Source of the DNA: Sulfitobacter undariae
GTDB taxonomy: Bacteria; Pseudomonadota; Alphaproteobacteria; Rhodobacterales; Rhodobacteraceae
Direction of reading: 5' to 3'
DNA: 64,000 bases
Assembly (NCBI RefSeq): GCF_014196805.1
Contig: NZ_JACIEI010000004.1
Coordinates: 174,838 to 238,837, forward strand
Shown here in pieces: positions 27,760 through 35,903 of the stretch. Below the pieces are notes generated by a model. The model saw only the letters and a program-made list of their open reading frames with translations, did no database searches and was not told the DNA's origin. Each line of letters starts with the position of its first letter. The first letter of the stretch is position 1. Made by a program: the position numbers and the translations under genes.

Positions 27760-28635
27760 ATGCGTAGGTTTGCAATGATTGCGGTGCCGTACGGCTGGCT
27801 GGCTGTGCTATTCCTGATCCCCTTTCTGATTGTGTTTAAAATTTCGCTTTCTGACGCGGCGCTGGCGATTCCGCCCTACGCGCCGACCATGAAAGACGGG
27901 TTCGGCGCGTTGCTGCAAGGGTTGGACTTTGAGAATTTTGTGTTTCTGACCACGGACGACCTCTATTACAAAGCCTATCTGAGCAGTCTTAAAATTGCGT
28001 TTTTCTCTACCTTCTTTACGCTGCTGGTGGGCTATCCTATGGCCTACGGTATGGCCCGTGCCCCTGAAGAATGGCGCGCAACGCTGATGCTATTGGTGAT
28101 TTTGCCATTCTGGACCTCTTTCCTGATCCGCGTTTATGCGTTGATTGGTATTCTGAGTAATGAAGGCTTGCTTAACCAATTCCTGCTCTGGCTTGGGGTG
28201 ATTTCTGAGCCGCTGGTGATCTTGAACACCAACATCGCTGTCTATGTAGGCATCGTTTACACCTACCTGCCGTTTATGATCCTGCCGATTTATGCGGCGC
28301 TAGACCGTATGGATGATAGTTTGATCGAAGCTGCCGAAGATCTGGGGTGCTCGCGGATGTCAGCGTTTTGGTTGGTGACAATTCCGCTGTCCAAAAACGG
28401 GATCATCGCGGGGTGTTTCCTCGTGTTCATTCCAGCGCTGGGCGAATTTGTGATTCCCTCACTGCTGGGGGGCTCTGGGACGCTGATGATCGGCAAAGTG
28501 TTGTTTGAAGAGTTCTTTAACAATCGTGATTGGCCCGTTGCCAGTGCCGTTGCTGTGATCTTGCTGCTGATCTTGATCATCCCCATCGTGCTGTTTCAAC
28601 GTAACCAACAAAAGCAGGCGGAGGCAGAGGGATGA
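27760..28635 (+). CDS. potH: putrescine-type ABC transporter permease (PotH-like)
   Basis: 291 residues, six predicted membrane helices, and a short periplasmic loop after TM1 (residues 30-80). The EAA loop EAAEDLGCSRMSAFWLVTIP is at about residue 190, where the permease touches the ATPase. GGGAG precedes the ATG. It overlaps potI by four bases (ATGA). Unlike the minus-strand PotB-type permease at 19490, this one has the usual length. Confidence 0.93.
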   Translation: MRRFAMIAVPYGWLAVLFLIPFLIVFKISLSDAALAIPPYAPTMKDGFGALLQGLDFENFVFLTTDDLYYKAYLSSLKIAFFSTFFTLLVGYPMAYGMARAPEEWRATLMLLVILPFWTSFLIRVYALIGILSNEGLLNQFLLWLGVISEPLVILNTNIAVYVGIVYTYLPFMILPIYAALDRMDDSLIEAAEDLGCSRMSAFWLVTIPLSKNGIIAGCFLVFIPALGEFVIPSLLGGSGTLMIGKVLFEEFFNNRDWPVASAVAVILLLILIIPIVLFQRNQQKQAEAEG

Positions 28636-29450
28636 AACGTCTAAGCCCATTTAACATCACGTCGTTGACCCTCGGGTTTGCCTTCCTCTACCTGCCGATG
28701 ATTCTGTTGGTGATCTACAGCTTTAACTCTTCCAAGCTCGTCACGGTTTGGGCGGGATTTTCAACAAAATGGTACGGCGAATTGCTACGCGATGAGGCCT
28801 TCCTTGATGCGGCTTTGGTGACGATCAAAGTTGCTGTCATGTCCTCCGCCTTGGCCACAGTTTTGGGCACAATGGCGGCCTATGTGCTGGTTAATGGCGG
28901 CAGGTTCTTTGGGCGGACGTTGTTTTCGGGCATGATCTATGCGCCGCTGGTGATGCCCGAAGTCATCACGGGGCTGTCGTTGCTGTTGTTGTTTATCGGC
29001 ATCGGGATGGACCGCGGTGTGCTGACAATTGTGCTGGCCCACACGACATTTGCCATGTGTTATGTATCGGTTGTGGTGTCCTCGCGGCTGGTCAGCTTTG
29101 ACCGCTCGCTAGAAGAGGCAGCGCTTGATTTGGGGTGCAATCGGTTTGATGCATTCCGTCTGGTGACCTTGCCAATCATCGCGCCTGCTGTGATCTCTGG
29201 CTGGCTGCTGGCCTTCACGCTCAGCCTGGATGATCTGGTAATCGCGTCTTTTGTGTCTGGCCCATCCTCGACCACCTTGCCGATCAAAATCTGGAGTTCC
29301 GTGCGCCTTGGGGTTTCACCCGAAATTAACGCCCTATCCACGATGATGATTGGGATCGTAACAATTGGTGTCATCACGGCGTCTTTGGTGTCCAAACGTA
29401 AATCTCTCAATGCGCAAAAAGACGCACAAGCGGCAGAGCGCGCTGCGTGA
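28632..29450 (+). CDS. potI: putrescine-type ABC transporter permease (PotI-like)
   Basis: 272 residues with six membrane helices. The EAA loop EAALDLGCNRFDAFRLVTLP is near residue 160. Normal PotI/PotC length, without the N-terminal extension found in the other transporter's PotC-type subunit. The start overlaps potH and the stop overlaps the FAD oxidoreductase start (GTGA), so the four transporter genes and the oxidoreductase are translated as one unit. Confidence 0.93.
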   Translation: MKRLSPFNITSLTLGFAFLYLPMILLVIYSFNSSKLVTVWAGFSTKWYGELLRDEAFLDAALVTIKVAVMSSALATVLGTMAAYVLVNGGRFFGRTLFSGMIYAPLVMPEVITGLSLLLLFIGIGMDRGVLTIVLAHTTFAMCYVSVVVSSRLVSFDRSLEEAALDLGCNRFDAFRLVTLPIIAPAVISGWLLAFTLSLDDLVIASFVSGPSSTTLPIKIWSSVRLGVSPEINALSTMMIGIVTIGVITASLVSKRKSLNAQKDAQAAERAA

Positions 29451-30775
29451 AGCGGCTGTTTGATGACTACGCCTACGGTGATGGTCCGCGCGAAAAATGT
29501 TGGTGGGACGACAGCCATCAAGATATCAAGCGCCCTCCGCTGGATCACAGCCAGCGCACAGATGTTGCGATCATAGGAGCAGGGTTTACGGGTCTTTCTG
29601 CTGCGCTGCATTTGGCGCGTGCGGGCGTCAGCGTCACTGTTCTAGATGCGCAGCGCATCGGCTGGGGGGCCTCGGGTCGCAATGGCGGATTTTGCTGCCT
29701 CGGTGGTAGCATGGCCAGCGATTTAATCCTTGATCAGCGTTTTGGCCTCGAAGGTCGGGTTGCGTTTCGACGTACTGAACTGGCCGCAATCCAACTGGTT
29801 GAGGGGATCATTCAAAATTACAGCATTGAGGTTGATCGCCATTCTGCTGGTGAAACGTCGCTTGCTCATCATGCCAAAACTATGGGAGCACTTGCCAAAC
29901 ATGCAGCCACCCTTGATGAAAATTATGGCGTGTCGCACCAGTTGCATAGCGCTGGTGACCTCGCGGAATTGGGTATGGCTGGCCCCTTTCATGGCGGATT
30001 GACGATTAATGCGGGTTTTGGCTTGAACCCGCGTAAATACCTGTGTGGGTTGGCGAAGGCTGCCGAGGCGGCAGGCGCTAAGATTTTTGAACAATCTGCT
30101 GTGACGGAACTCACTTCGCGAGTGGATGGATGGGCGTTGCGGATTAACGGCCATCAATTGCGGGCTGATCGTGTGATCCTCGCGACCAATGGCTATTCCT
30201 CGGAGGATATTCCGGATTGGTTGGCGGGGCGCTACCTGCCAAGTCAATCAAATGTGATTGTGACCCGCCCATTGAGCGATGATGAACTGGCTGCGGCGGG
30301 CTGGACAACGGATCAAATGGCCTATGACACCCGTAATCTGCTGCATTATTTTCGCTTGATGCCGGATCGCCGATTTTTGTTCGGGATGCGCGGCGGCGTG
30401 TTTACCGGCGCCAAAGCTGAGGCTGCTGCGTCTTCCAGAGTACGTGCCGATTTTGACGCAATGTTCCCAGCGTGGCGAAAGGTCGAGTCGGATCACAGTT
30501 GGTCTGGCATGGTGTGTCTTGCTCGGGATAGGCTTCCTTTTGTTGGGGCTGTACCAGATCATTCAGGGCTTTGGGCAGGGCTTTGCTATCATGGGAATGG
30601 TGTGGCGATGGGCAGTTATAGCGGCGCTATCCTGGCCCAGTTGGTACAGGGTAAGGTGCCTGAAATGTCCTACCCCAATGCAATGAGTACGCCTTTGCGC
30701 CGTTTCGAGTTAGGGCGATGGCGTCGGGCGATGATTCCATTGGCATATGCAGCCTATAAGATCGCTGATCGCTAG
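29447..30775 (+). CDS. FAD-dependent oxidoreductase, gamma-glutamylputrescine oxidase-like (DAO family)
   Basis: 442 residues from a GTG start overlapping potI. The dinucleotide fold is VAIIGAGFTGLSAALHLARAG (residues about 40-60), and the second FAD contact is GWGASGRNGGF. The C-terminal DAO part has PFVGAVPDHSGLWAGLCYHGNG. The pattern matches PuuB/OrdL. Together with the transporter this suggests oxidation of imported putrescine, or its gamma-glutamyl form, to an aldehyde. No PuuA (glutamate-putrescine ligase) gene is in the window, so the exact substrate is open. Its TAG stop shares CTAG with the convergent flgD stop. Confidence 0.85.
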   Translation: MKRLFDDYAYGDGPREKCWWDDSHQDIKRPPLDHSQRTDVAIIGAGFTGLSAALHLARAGVSVTVLDAQRIGWGASGRNGGFCCLGGSMASDLILDQRFGLEGRVAFRRTELAAIQLVEGIIQNYSIEVDRHSAGETSLAHHAKTMGALAKHAATLDENYGVSHQLHSAGDLAELGMAGPFHGGLTINAGFGLNPRKYLCGLAKAAEAAGAKIFEQSAVTELTSRVDGWALRINGHQLRADRVILATNGYSSEDIPDWLAGRYLPSQSNVIVTRPLSDDELAAAGWTTDQMAYDTRNLLHYFRLMPDRRFLFGMRGGVFTGAKAEAAASSRVRADFDAMFPAWRKVESDHSWSGMVCLARDRLPFVGAVPDHSGLWAGLCYHGNGVAMGSYSGAILAQLVQGKVPEMSYPNAMSTPLRRFELGRWRRAMIPLAYAAYKIADR

Positions 30776-31437
30776 CTCGCTTCGCGTAACGCTGTGACAC
30801 TGGCCGCAGGTGCCTCAGATCCACCTACAAAAATCACCTGCGCTTGGGCGCCAATATTTTGTACCTCTACGATCCGTGCATAGGTGCTTACTGAGGTGGC
30901 TGCCAAGGTGCTTTCGTTTGCTCCGGTCGCTTCGGTTTCAAATCGGTAGAGGCCAGCAGGCAACGGGGTTCCGTTTTGTTGCACCCCCGCCCAAAGCACC
31001 GGATCACTTGAAACAGGTAAGGCGCCACGATCTACTTCGTTACCTTGATCATTGTAGACGACGAGCTCCATTTTCTGCGCCCCTATGGGTGGTTCGGGAA
31101 GCAACGTAAGAGGGGCGCCGTCAAACAGCACGGGCGCTGTTGTGCGTCCTTCCATACCGATCCATCCGGCCATTTGACCCATTGTGCTGCTGCCAAGTTG
31201 ATTTGTCAGTGCAGTAAGTAGATCATTGGATAGCACTTGTTGTTCAACCATGGAAAACTGCGCCAACTGCGCCGCATATTCCGAGCTGTCCAAGGGCTCA
31301 AGCGGGTCTTGGTATTTCGCTTGAGTTGTAAGCATTTTGATAAATGTCTCAAAATCAGACGATAACACTGCTTCCGCCTGAGGGGACGGGGTGGTTGCGT
31401 TGGTCATGTTTGAGGAGGTTGTGGTCGGAGAAATCAT
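30772..31437 (-). CDS. flgD: flagellar hook assembly scaffold FlgD
   Basis: 221 residues. The N-terminal FlgD domain contains FETFIKMLTTQAKYQDPLEP and QLAQFSMVEQQ (residues 29-70), the region needed for hook capping. The C-terminal half is the FLgD tudor/Fn3-like part (VVYNDQGNEVDRG...YRFETEATG). FlgD caps the growing hook and is discarded afterwards. AGGAA lies 5 bases before the ATG. It follows fliK on the minus strand by 9 bases, the usual fliK-flgD order. Confidence 0.93.
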   Translation of the reverse strand: MISPTTTSSNMTNATTPSPQAEAVLSSDFETFIKMLTTQAKYQDPLEPLDSSEYAAQLAQFSMVEQQVLSNDLLTALTNQLGSSTMGQMAGWIGMEGRTTAPVLFDGAPLTLLPEPPIGAQKMELVVYNDQGNEVDRGALPVSSDPVLWAGVQQNGTPLPAGLYRFETEATGANESTLAATSVSTYARIVEVQNIGAQAQVIFVGGSEAPAASVTALREAS

Positions 31438-32270
31438 GATGGTTCCTTACAATCGAATGTCGATCCCGGTGGCAGGCACCTGATCAAGATCAATGATGTT
31501 AATATCTGTGGATGAAGCAGTATTGCCGCTTTTGCTCCCCACGTGTTGGTCGGGTTTGTCATCGCCGTTCGCATGGCCTGATTGATCACCGTTTGCTGCC
31601 CCCTGACCAAAAGAGAATGAGACCTGATCGTATCCCATCCCGCGGAAGGTCTGCGCCAGTTGATCAATATGGCGGCGCATCAAGTCGAGGGTATCGGGTC
31701 GCTCGGCTAAAATGTTGATCGCGACTTTACCATCTTCAGCCGCGACAGACATTCGAACCCGCCCCAACTCGGCAGGAGAGAGTGCAATTTCAACCGGACG
31801 CTGACCAGCTTGAGGAATTACTTCTAACAATTGCCGTGCGATGTGCGGGGCCAAATCTGCGCGCTGGGGTATTGTTGAGTTGGCATGTTGGGCCGAAACG
31901 GGGCGGGTTGTATCCCAGTGGAACTGATCTGAAATTTCGGTTGCTGCAGTTAGAGAATTGGGCGGATCTGCGGTGAAAATCATTTCCGTCGCCATGCCAG
32001 CTAAAATTTGAGGGGGCGTTGGTTTTGCTTGTGTCGCATGCACAGCATCATCATTGATGCTGTGACCACTCGAAGGTTTCGTTGTCAGGGCAGCATGATC
32101 AAACGGTGTTTCTATTGGTTTGGCTTCTGTTTGGCCAAAGAGTTTCGGGTTCGACTTGACTGAAATCAGAGATCCGATCGAAGCAGGTTTTTCGAGATCG
32201 ATTGCAGTTACTTTCGTTACTGTCTCAGAAGGTTTATGCGATACCTGTTGTGGCGTGTGTGCTGCGCTCT

Positions 32271-32281
32271 GGGGGGGGGGG
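32271..32281. repeat. 11-base G homopolymer inside fliK
   Basis: Eleven G on the plus strand (C on the fliK coding strand), flanked by T at 32270 and C at 32282. It is the exact point where fliK changes frame, and is long enough for slipped-strand mispairing. Confidence 0.95.
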
Positions 32282-32770
32282 CAAATTCCAAGTTTGCTAG
32301 CTTACCAGTGCCATCATTAGGGCGCGGTTGGCCTTGACTGATGGCAGATGCCTGAGCCGTGGGGGTGGTGAGCACGTCTGGTGTGACTTTTGACTGTTGT
32401 GGGTTTCGCATGACTTGCTGACTGCTTTCCAAAGGAAGCAGCTCACGTGAAGGTTTCGTCAAAAGGGACGTGAATTCAGCACCTGTGTGTCCTGCCTTTG
32501 GTTTTTGGTTCCCCAAATCTTTCTCATCCAGAGCGGTCGGAGCGATAGGCACCATGTCATGAGTTTTTAGAAGGGTATCAGGTGAATTGCCTAACCCTCG
32601 CATCGACGTGTTAACAGGTCCGCTATCTTCTTGTTTAGCTTCATTGGAGATGCGCGCCCTTGTAGGCCCATCATGCACATAATTTTGGGCGTGATGAAGG
32701 AGGGGTCCAGATGCAATGGCTTTGCTATCAGCTCCACGAGCGGGGTTTGTGATAGGAGACGGGCGTTCTG

Positions 32771-32778
32771 CCCCCCCC
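32771..32778. repeat. 8-base C homopolymer inside fliK
   Basis: Eight C on the plus strand (G on the coding strand) in the N-terminal region of fliK. The frame is continuous across it. It is a second possible slippage site in the same gene. Confidence 0.95.
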
Positions 32779-33310
32779 GTACCTTCAGAAGGATGCTCTG
32801 TTGGGCGCCAGATTACGTCATATGGCAGGGATGCGCTTTGGCCGGCCGTTCGTGTGCTTTTTGTACCTGACAGTACTGGATCCTCGGTCAAGGGAATTAC
32901 ATCATTTTCAAACCGATGTTTGGTTTTCTCCTCATCTGTGTCAGGTTGAGATGAGGGTGGTTCGCCATTTTTGTCGGTGCCTTTAGTGTCTTCAAAGACG
33001 GAATTATCCTTTGTTGCGTCTTCCGCATTATGGTTTTGCATAGGCACAGCGGTAAGCGCAGAGACTATCTTAGCGAAATCCGTATGGTCAGCATCAGTGG
33101 TTTCTGAAGAAGCTGTTGGAGTTCGTGAGGGAACACTTGGGGCCAGAGGGGTAGGCGCTGGATTTTTGGCTTGTGCTAGGTTGATATTCATTTGACGCCT
33201 TTCGGGTTTCTGCCTCGAGCACTCAGAACTATGCTTCTTTTTCCTTACTAATTCTTTACCGCTTTGCGTCCATGTTCAGGAAATTCCACGTAATTTAAGG
33301 AGTGTTTCTG

Positions 33311-33595
33311 ATGATTCTAACTTCCAATGCGCCCCCCACGTCGGTGCAATCAAACCTATCGCGCGACGCGAAATTGATGGACGCCGCCCGTAACCTCGAA
33401 GCGGCATTTCTTGCAGAAATGTTGAAATCGGGGGGCCTCGGGCAAAGCAGAGAGGGATTTGGAGGGGGAACGGGAGAAGATCAGTTCAGTTCGTTTTTGG
33501 TGCAAGAGCAAGCCAGCCTGATCGTCCAAGGGGGCGGTATTGGCCTTGCACAATCGCTTTTTGACGCAATGAAGGAGCACGAATATGACGCTTGA
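33311..33595 (+). CDS. flgJ: FlgJ-like rod-binding protein
   Basis: 94 residues from the ATG at 33311, with AAGGAG at 33297-33302 8 bases upstream; the GTG at 33302 overlaps that site. It has the rod-binding domain pattern of FlgJ N-termini: ARNLEAAFLAEMLKSGG, then GEDQFSSFLVQEQASLIVQGGGIGLAQSLF. The muramidase half found in gammaproteobacterial FlgJ is absent, as usual in alphaproteobacteria. It should scaffold rod assembly in the periplasm. The gene overlaps the next by 11 bases and is divergent from fliK. Confidence 0.85.
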   Translation: MILTSNAPPTSVQSNLSRDAKLMDAARNLEAAFLAEMLKSGGLGQSREGFGGGTGEDQFSSFLVQEQASLIVQGGGIGLAQSLFDAMKEHEYDA

Positions 33596-33938
33596 AGATG
33601 TAGATGTGTCCAGACTGGAAGAACTGTTGGAACAAGAACGGGCCCTTTTGTTAGCGGGAGACTTGGAAGGGTTGGGAGCGTTACTGCCACTCAAGGAGGA
33701 ATTGGTGGAGACGTTTTTGTCTGATTTTGGGGCCAATAGGGAAAAAATTCTGCCGCTTGAGATGCGATTGCAAAGAAATCAGGTGTTGTTAGGGTCTGCG
33801 CTTGACGGGATCCGTGCAGTCGCAACAAGGCTTGCCGCATTACGACAGGTTCGCGTCGCGTTGGACATCTATGACGCACAGGGACGTAAACAAAATGTGG
33901 CGGCCTCATCTAGGTCAAAAGTCGAAAAGCGGGCATGA
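33585..33938 (+). CDS. FlgN-like flagellar export chaperone (tentative)
   Basis: 117 residues, nearly all helical. The N-terminal part LEELLEQERALLLAGDLEGLGALLPLKEELVE is typical of FlgN-like chaperones, which keep the hook-filament junction proteins FlgK and FlgL soluble before export. The C-terminal part is basic (GRKQNVAASSRSKVEKRA). The start overlaps the flgJ-like gene by 11 bases. The family is highly diverged, so the call leans on position, size and the Leu/Glu heptads. Confidence 0.6.
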   Translation: MTLEDVDVSRLEELLEQERALLLAGDLEGLGALLPLKEELVETFLSDFGANREKILPLEMRLQRNQVLLGSALDGIRAVATRLAALRQVRVALDIYDAQGRKQNVAASSRSKVEKRA

Positions 33939-34072
33939 GGAAAGTGCCACGATTCGGCGCATAGCGCCCGTTGTCAGCCAAAAGATTACTGCAACCAAAA
34001 TTGTCGAAAGTTGTGCCAGTTGATTCAAATACGCTTCACAGAATGTATGGGCGTTAAGATTTTTGTAAGTGT

Positions 34073-34113
34073 TAAAGAGGCATGGTGAGGGTGCATCCGA
34101 TCACGGATGGCAC
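34073..34113 (+). promoter_or_regulatory. possible flagellin promoter and hairpin
   Basis: TAAAGAGG (34073-34080) and GCATCCGATC (34093-34102) loosely resemble the two halves of a sigma-28-type flagellar promoter, spaced about 12 bases. The second half overlaps an inverted repeat, ATCCG-N4-CGGAT, flanked by GTGC/GCAC. This is suggestive only. Confidence 0.25.
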
Positions 34114-34182
34114 ACTGCCTCTTAGGGGGTAATGTAACGGTCAGAATGGCATTCCTGTCCCACAATCGTGCGGACGTTATCT

Positions 34183-34195
34183 GGCGCAAAGCGCC
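34183..34195 (+). promoter_or_regulatory. hairpin in the flagellin 5' leader
   Basis: GGCGC-AAA-GCGCC lies 22 bases before the flagellin ATG, just upstream of the AAAGGAA ribosome binding site (34202-34208). In Caulobacter, FlbT acts on the flagellin 5' leader; a target role here is inferred from that and from flbT being downstream. Confidence 0.35.
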
Positions 34196-34217
34196 GACTT
34201 GAAAGGAACATGCTTCA

Positions 34218-35057
34218 ATGTCGAGCATTCTTACAAACAGCAGTGCAATGGTTGCACTGCAAACCCTGAAATCCATCAACGGCAATCTGGCAAATACGCA
34301 AAATGCGATTTCCACCGGTAAAGACATCAACTCCGCAAAAGACAACTCCGCAATCTGGGCCATTTCCAAGGTCATGGAGTCTGACGTTGCAGGGTTCGAT
34401 GCCGTTGCTGACTCTCTTGCTGTGGGCGAATCTACAGTTGGTGTTGCATCTGTGGGTGCAGAGAAAATTGTCGAAACCTTGAAAGAGATGAAAGCTCTAG
34501 CCGTAGCAGGTCGAAGTGAAACTTCCGACCACGCACAAATCGAGATCGACCTTCAAGCCAAACGTGACCAGATCACAGCGGTCATTGAAGGATCTCAATT
34601 TAACGGCGTCAATTTGCTGGCCTCAAATGTAGACGGCAATGGCGGTACACAGTTGACAGTTGTGTCTGCGCTGGATCGTGTCGGTGCTGCTGCGCCTACA
34701 GCCAAGACGATTGATGTGGCGGGGTTGGACTTCGAAGGAAATCTCGATCTTGCTGGGATGACAACCATAACCGCGGCTGATGCCAACGATGTCCTTGTTG
34801 AAATCGAGGCTATGTTGACCACAGCAATCACTGGTGCAGCTGCACTCGGTGCGAGCGCAAAGCAGATTGGCGATCAAGGCAATTTCATTGGGAAACTGTC
34901 CGATGCAATGGTCACGGGTATCGGTTCTCTAGTTGACGCCGATATGGAAGCGGCTTCTGCGAAACTTCAGGCGCTGCAAACACAGCAGCAGCTTGGTGTT
35001 CAAGCACTGTCAATTGCCAACCAGGCACCGCAGACCATCCTATCTCTCTTCCGCTAA
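34218..35057 (+). CDS. fliC: flagellin
   Basis: 279-residue flagellin, the filament subunit exported by the flagellar type III system. The N-terminal D0/D1 helices show SAMVALQTLKSINGNLANTQ and ISTGKDINSAKDNSAIWAIS. The C-terminal D1/D0 has ALQTQQQLGVQALSIANQAPQTILSLFR, the standard flagellin end. The variable middle is short (about residues 140-215), as in roseobacterial flagellins. AAAGGAA precedes the ATG. A perfect 10-bp hairpin follows the stop, and the posttranscriptional regulators flaF and flbT come next. Confidence 0.96.
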   Translation: MSSILTNSSAMVALQTLKSINGNLANTQNAISTGKDINSAKDNSAIWAISKVMESDVAGFDAVADSLAVGESTVGVASVGAEKIVETLKEMKALAVAGRSETSDHAQIEIDLQAKRDQITAVIEGSQFNGVNLLASNVDGNGGTQLTVVSALDRVGAAAPTAKTIDVAGLDFEGNLDLAGMTTITAADANDVLVEIEAMLTTAITGAAALGASAKQIGDQGNFIGKLSDAMVTGIGSLVDADMEAASAKLQALQTQQQLGVQALSIANQAPQTILSLFR

Positions 35058-35076
35058 GATTTGGGGTTTGAAAAAG

Positions 35077-35104
35077 CCAGGGGCGGGTTGATATCCGCCC
35101 CTGG
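35077..35104 (+). terminator. 10-bp hairpin downstream of flagellin
   Basis: CCAGGGGCGG (35077-35086) and CCGCCCCTGG (35095-35104) form a perfect stem with an 8-base loop between the flagellin stop and flaF. No T tract follows, so partial termination or stabilisation of the abundant flagellin mRNA is more likely than full termination. Confidence 0.6.
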
Positions 35105-35131
35105 TACACCCAATGAAGAGTAGGGATACCA

Positions 35132-35485
35132 GTGAACGCAACAACACTTGCCCATCGTGGCTATGCGCCCACCTCAGCGCCGCTGAAATCAGCACGAAAA
35201 GCGGAATATGATGTCATCGCGGGTATTACCTCGCGGTTAAGATCAGCGATAGATGCAAGAGATTTTGTCAAGTTGATCAATGCGATGCATGAGAACAGAA
35301 CGCTTTGGCGAAAACTGGCGTTAGATGTGATCGATACTGGGAACTTGTTGCCTGACGATCTTCGCGCACGTTTGATTTATCTTGCTGAATTCACGGAACA
35401 TCACTCGCGTAAGGTTATCCGTCGTGAAGCATCGGCCGCGCCGCTTGTTGAAATTAACACCGCAATTTTACGCGGTCTGAAATAG
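35132..35485 (+). CDS. flaF: flagellar biosynthesis regulator FlaF
   Basis: 117 residues from a GTG at 35132. The family core YDVIAGITSRLRSAIDARDFVKLINAMHEN and LWRKLALDVIDTGNLLPDDLRARLIYLAEFT matches FlaF. In Caulobacter, FlaF is needed for flagellin production and works opposite to FlbT. It is encoded right after flagellin and 13 bases before the flbT start, the conserved alphaproteobacterial fliC-flaF-flbT order. Confidence 0.93.
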   Translation: MNATTLAHRGYAPTSAPLKSARKAEYDVIAGITSRLRSAIDARDFVKLINAMHENRTLWRKLALDVIDTGNLLPDDLRARLIYLAEFTEHHSRKVIRREASAAPLVEINTAILRGLK

Positions 35486-35498
35486 ATTGGAAGCCGAT

Positions 35499-35903
35499 AT
35501 GAGCGGTCTCGTCTTGAAGCTGGCTCCGAAAGAGCGGGTCCTGATCAACGGTGCGGTTATCGAAAACGGAGACCGAAGAAGTCGCCTTGCGATTATGACA
35601 CCGGATGCGAAAATTCTGCGGCTGCGGGATGCTATCCACCCTGAAGATGTGAAAACGCCGGTCCGTCGAACACTGTTCGCTGTGCAATTGGTGCTTTCAG
35701 GCGATAAGGACGTGGAGAAATCGCATCTTTCGCTGCTACGGCAAATCGAAGAGCTAAGTCAGGTGTTTACAGATTCTGACAGTCGCCAGCTGCTGGCAGA
35801 TGCGAGTCAGGCTGTTATAGAAAAACAGCACTACCGAACACTAAAAGCGTTACGCGCCCTTCTTCCACGTGAGGAGCGGCTGTTGGCCGTGCGGCCAAAC
35901 TGA
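35499..35903 (+). CDS. flbT: flagellin mRNA regulator FlbT
   Basis: 134 residues from the ATG at 35499, with GGAAG upstream; a TTG at 35487 is in frame but overlaps that site. FlbT family motifs: LVLKLAPKERVLINGAVIENGD at the N-terminus and LRLRDAIHPEDVKTPVRR near residue 42. In Caulobacter, FlbT binds the 5' leader of flagellin mRNA and promotes its decay until the hook is complete. The overlap with the next ATG by one base (TGATG) couples it to the DUF1217 gene. Confidence 0.93.
   Translation: MSGLVLKLAPKERVLINGAVIENGDRRSRLAIMTPDAKILRLRDAIHPEDVKTPVRRTLFAVQLVLSGDKDVEKSHLSLLRQIEELSQVFTDSDSRQLLADASQAVIEKQHYRTLKALRALLPREERLLAVRPN

Larger units (their letters stand above)
31447..33191 (-). pseudogene. 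fliK: flagellar hook-length control protein FliK, split by a frame change at a homopolymer
   Basis: Two reading frames join into one FliK. The first runs from the ATG at 33191 (AAAGG upstream) and ends at a stop at 32217-32219. The second is open from a stop near 32304 down to 31447 and has the FliK C-terminal domain (QRPVEIALSPAELGRVRMSV, FRGMGYDQVSFSF). They overlap exactly at 11 C residues of the coding strand (32271-32281 as G). With 9 or 12 C the whole 1.7-kb gene would be open. The first part is Ser/Thr/Pro-rich and disordered, as in FliK N-termini. As read, the product lacks the switch domain that stops hook growth. Sequencing error, true mutation and slippage are all possible. Confidence 0.85.

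Noticed and set aside
32217..32304. Programmed ribosomal frameshift in fliK
   Set aside because: A run of C codons is slippery in principle, but no downstream pseudoknot is evident, and replication slippage or sequencing error explains the run more simply.
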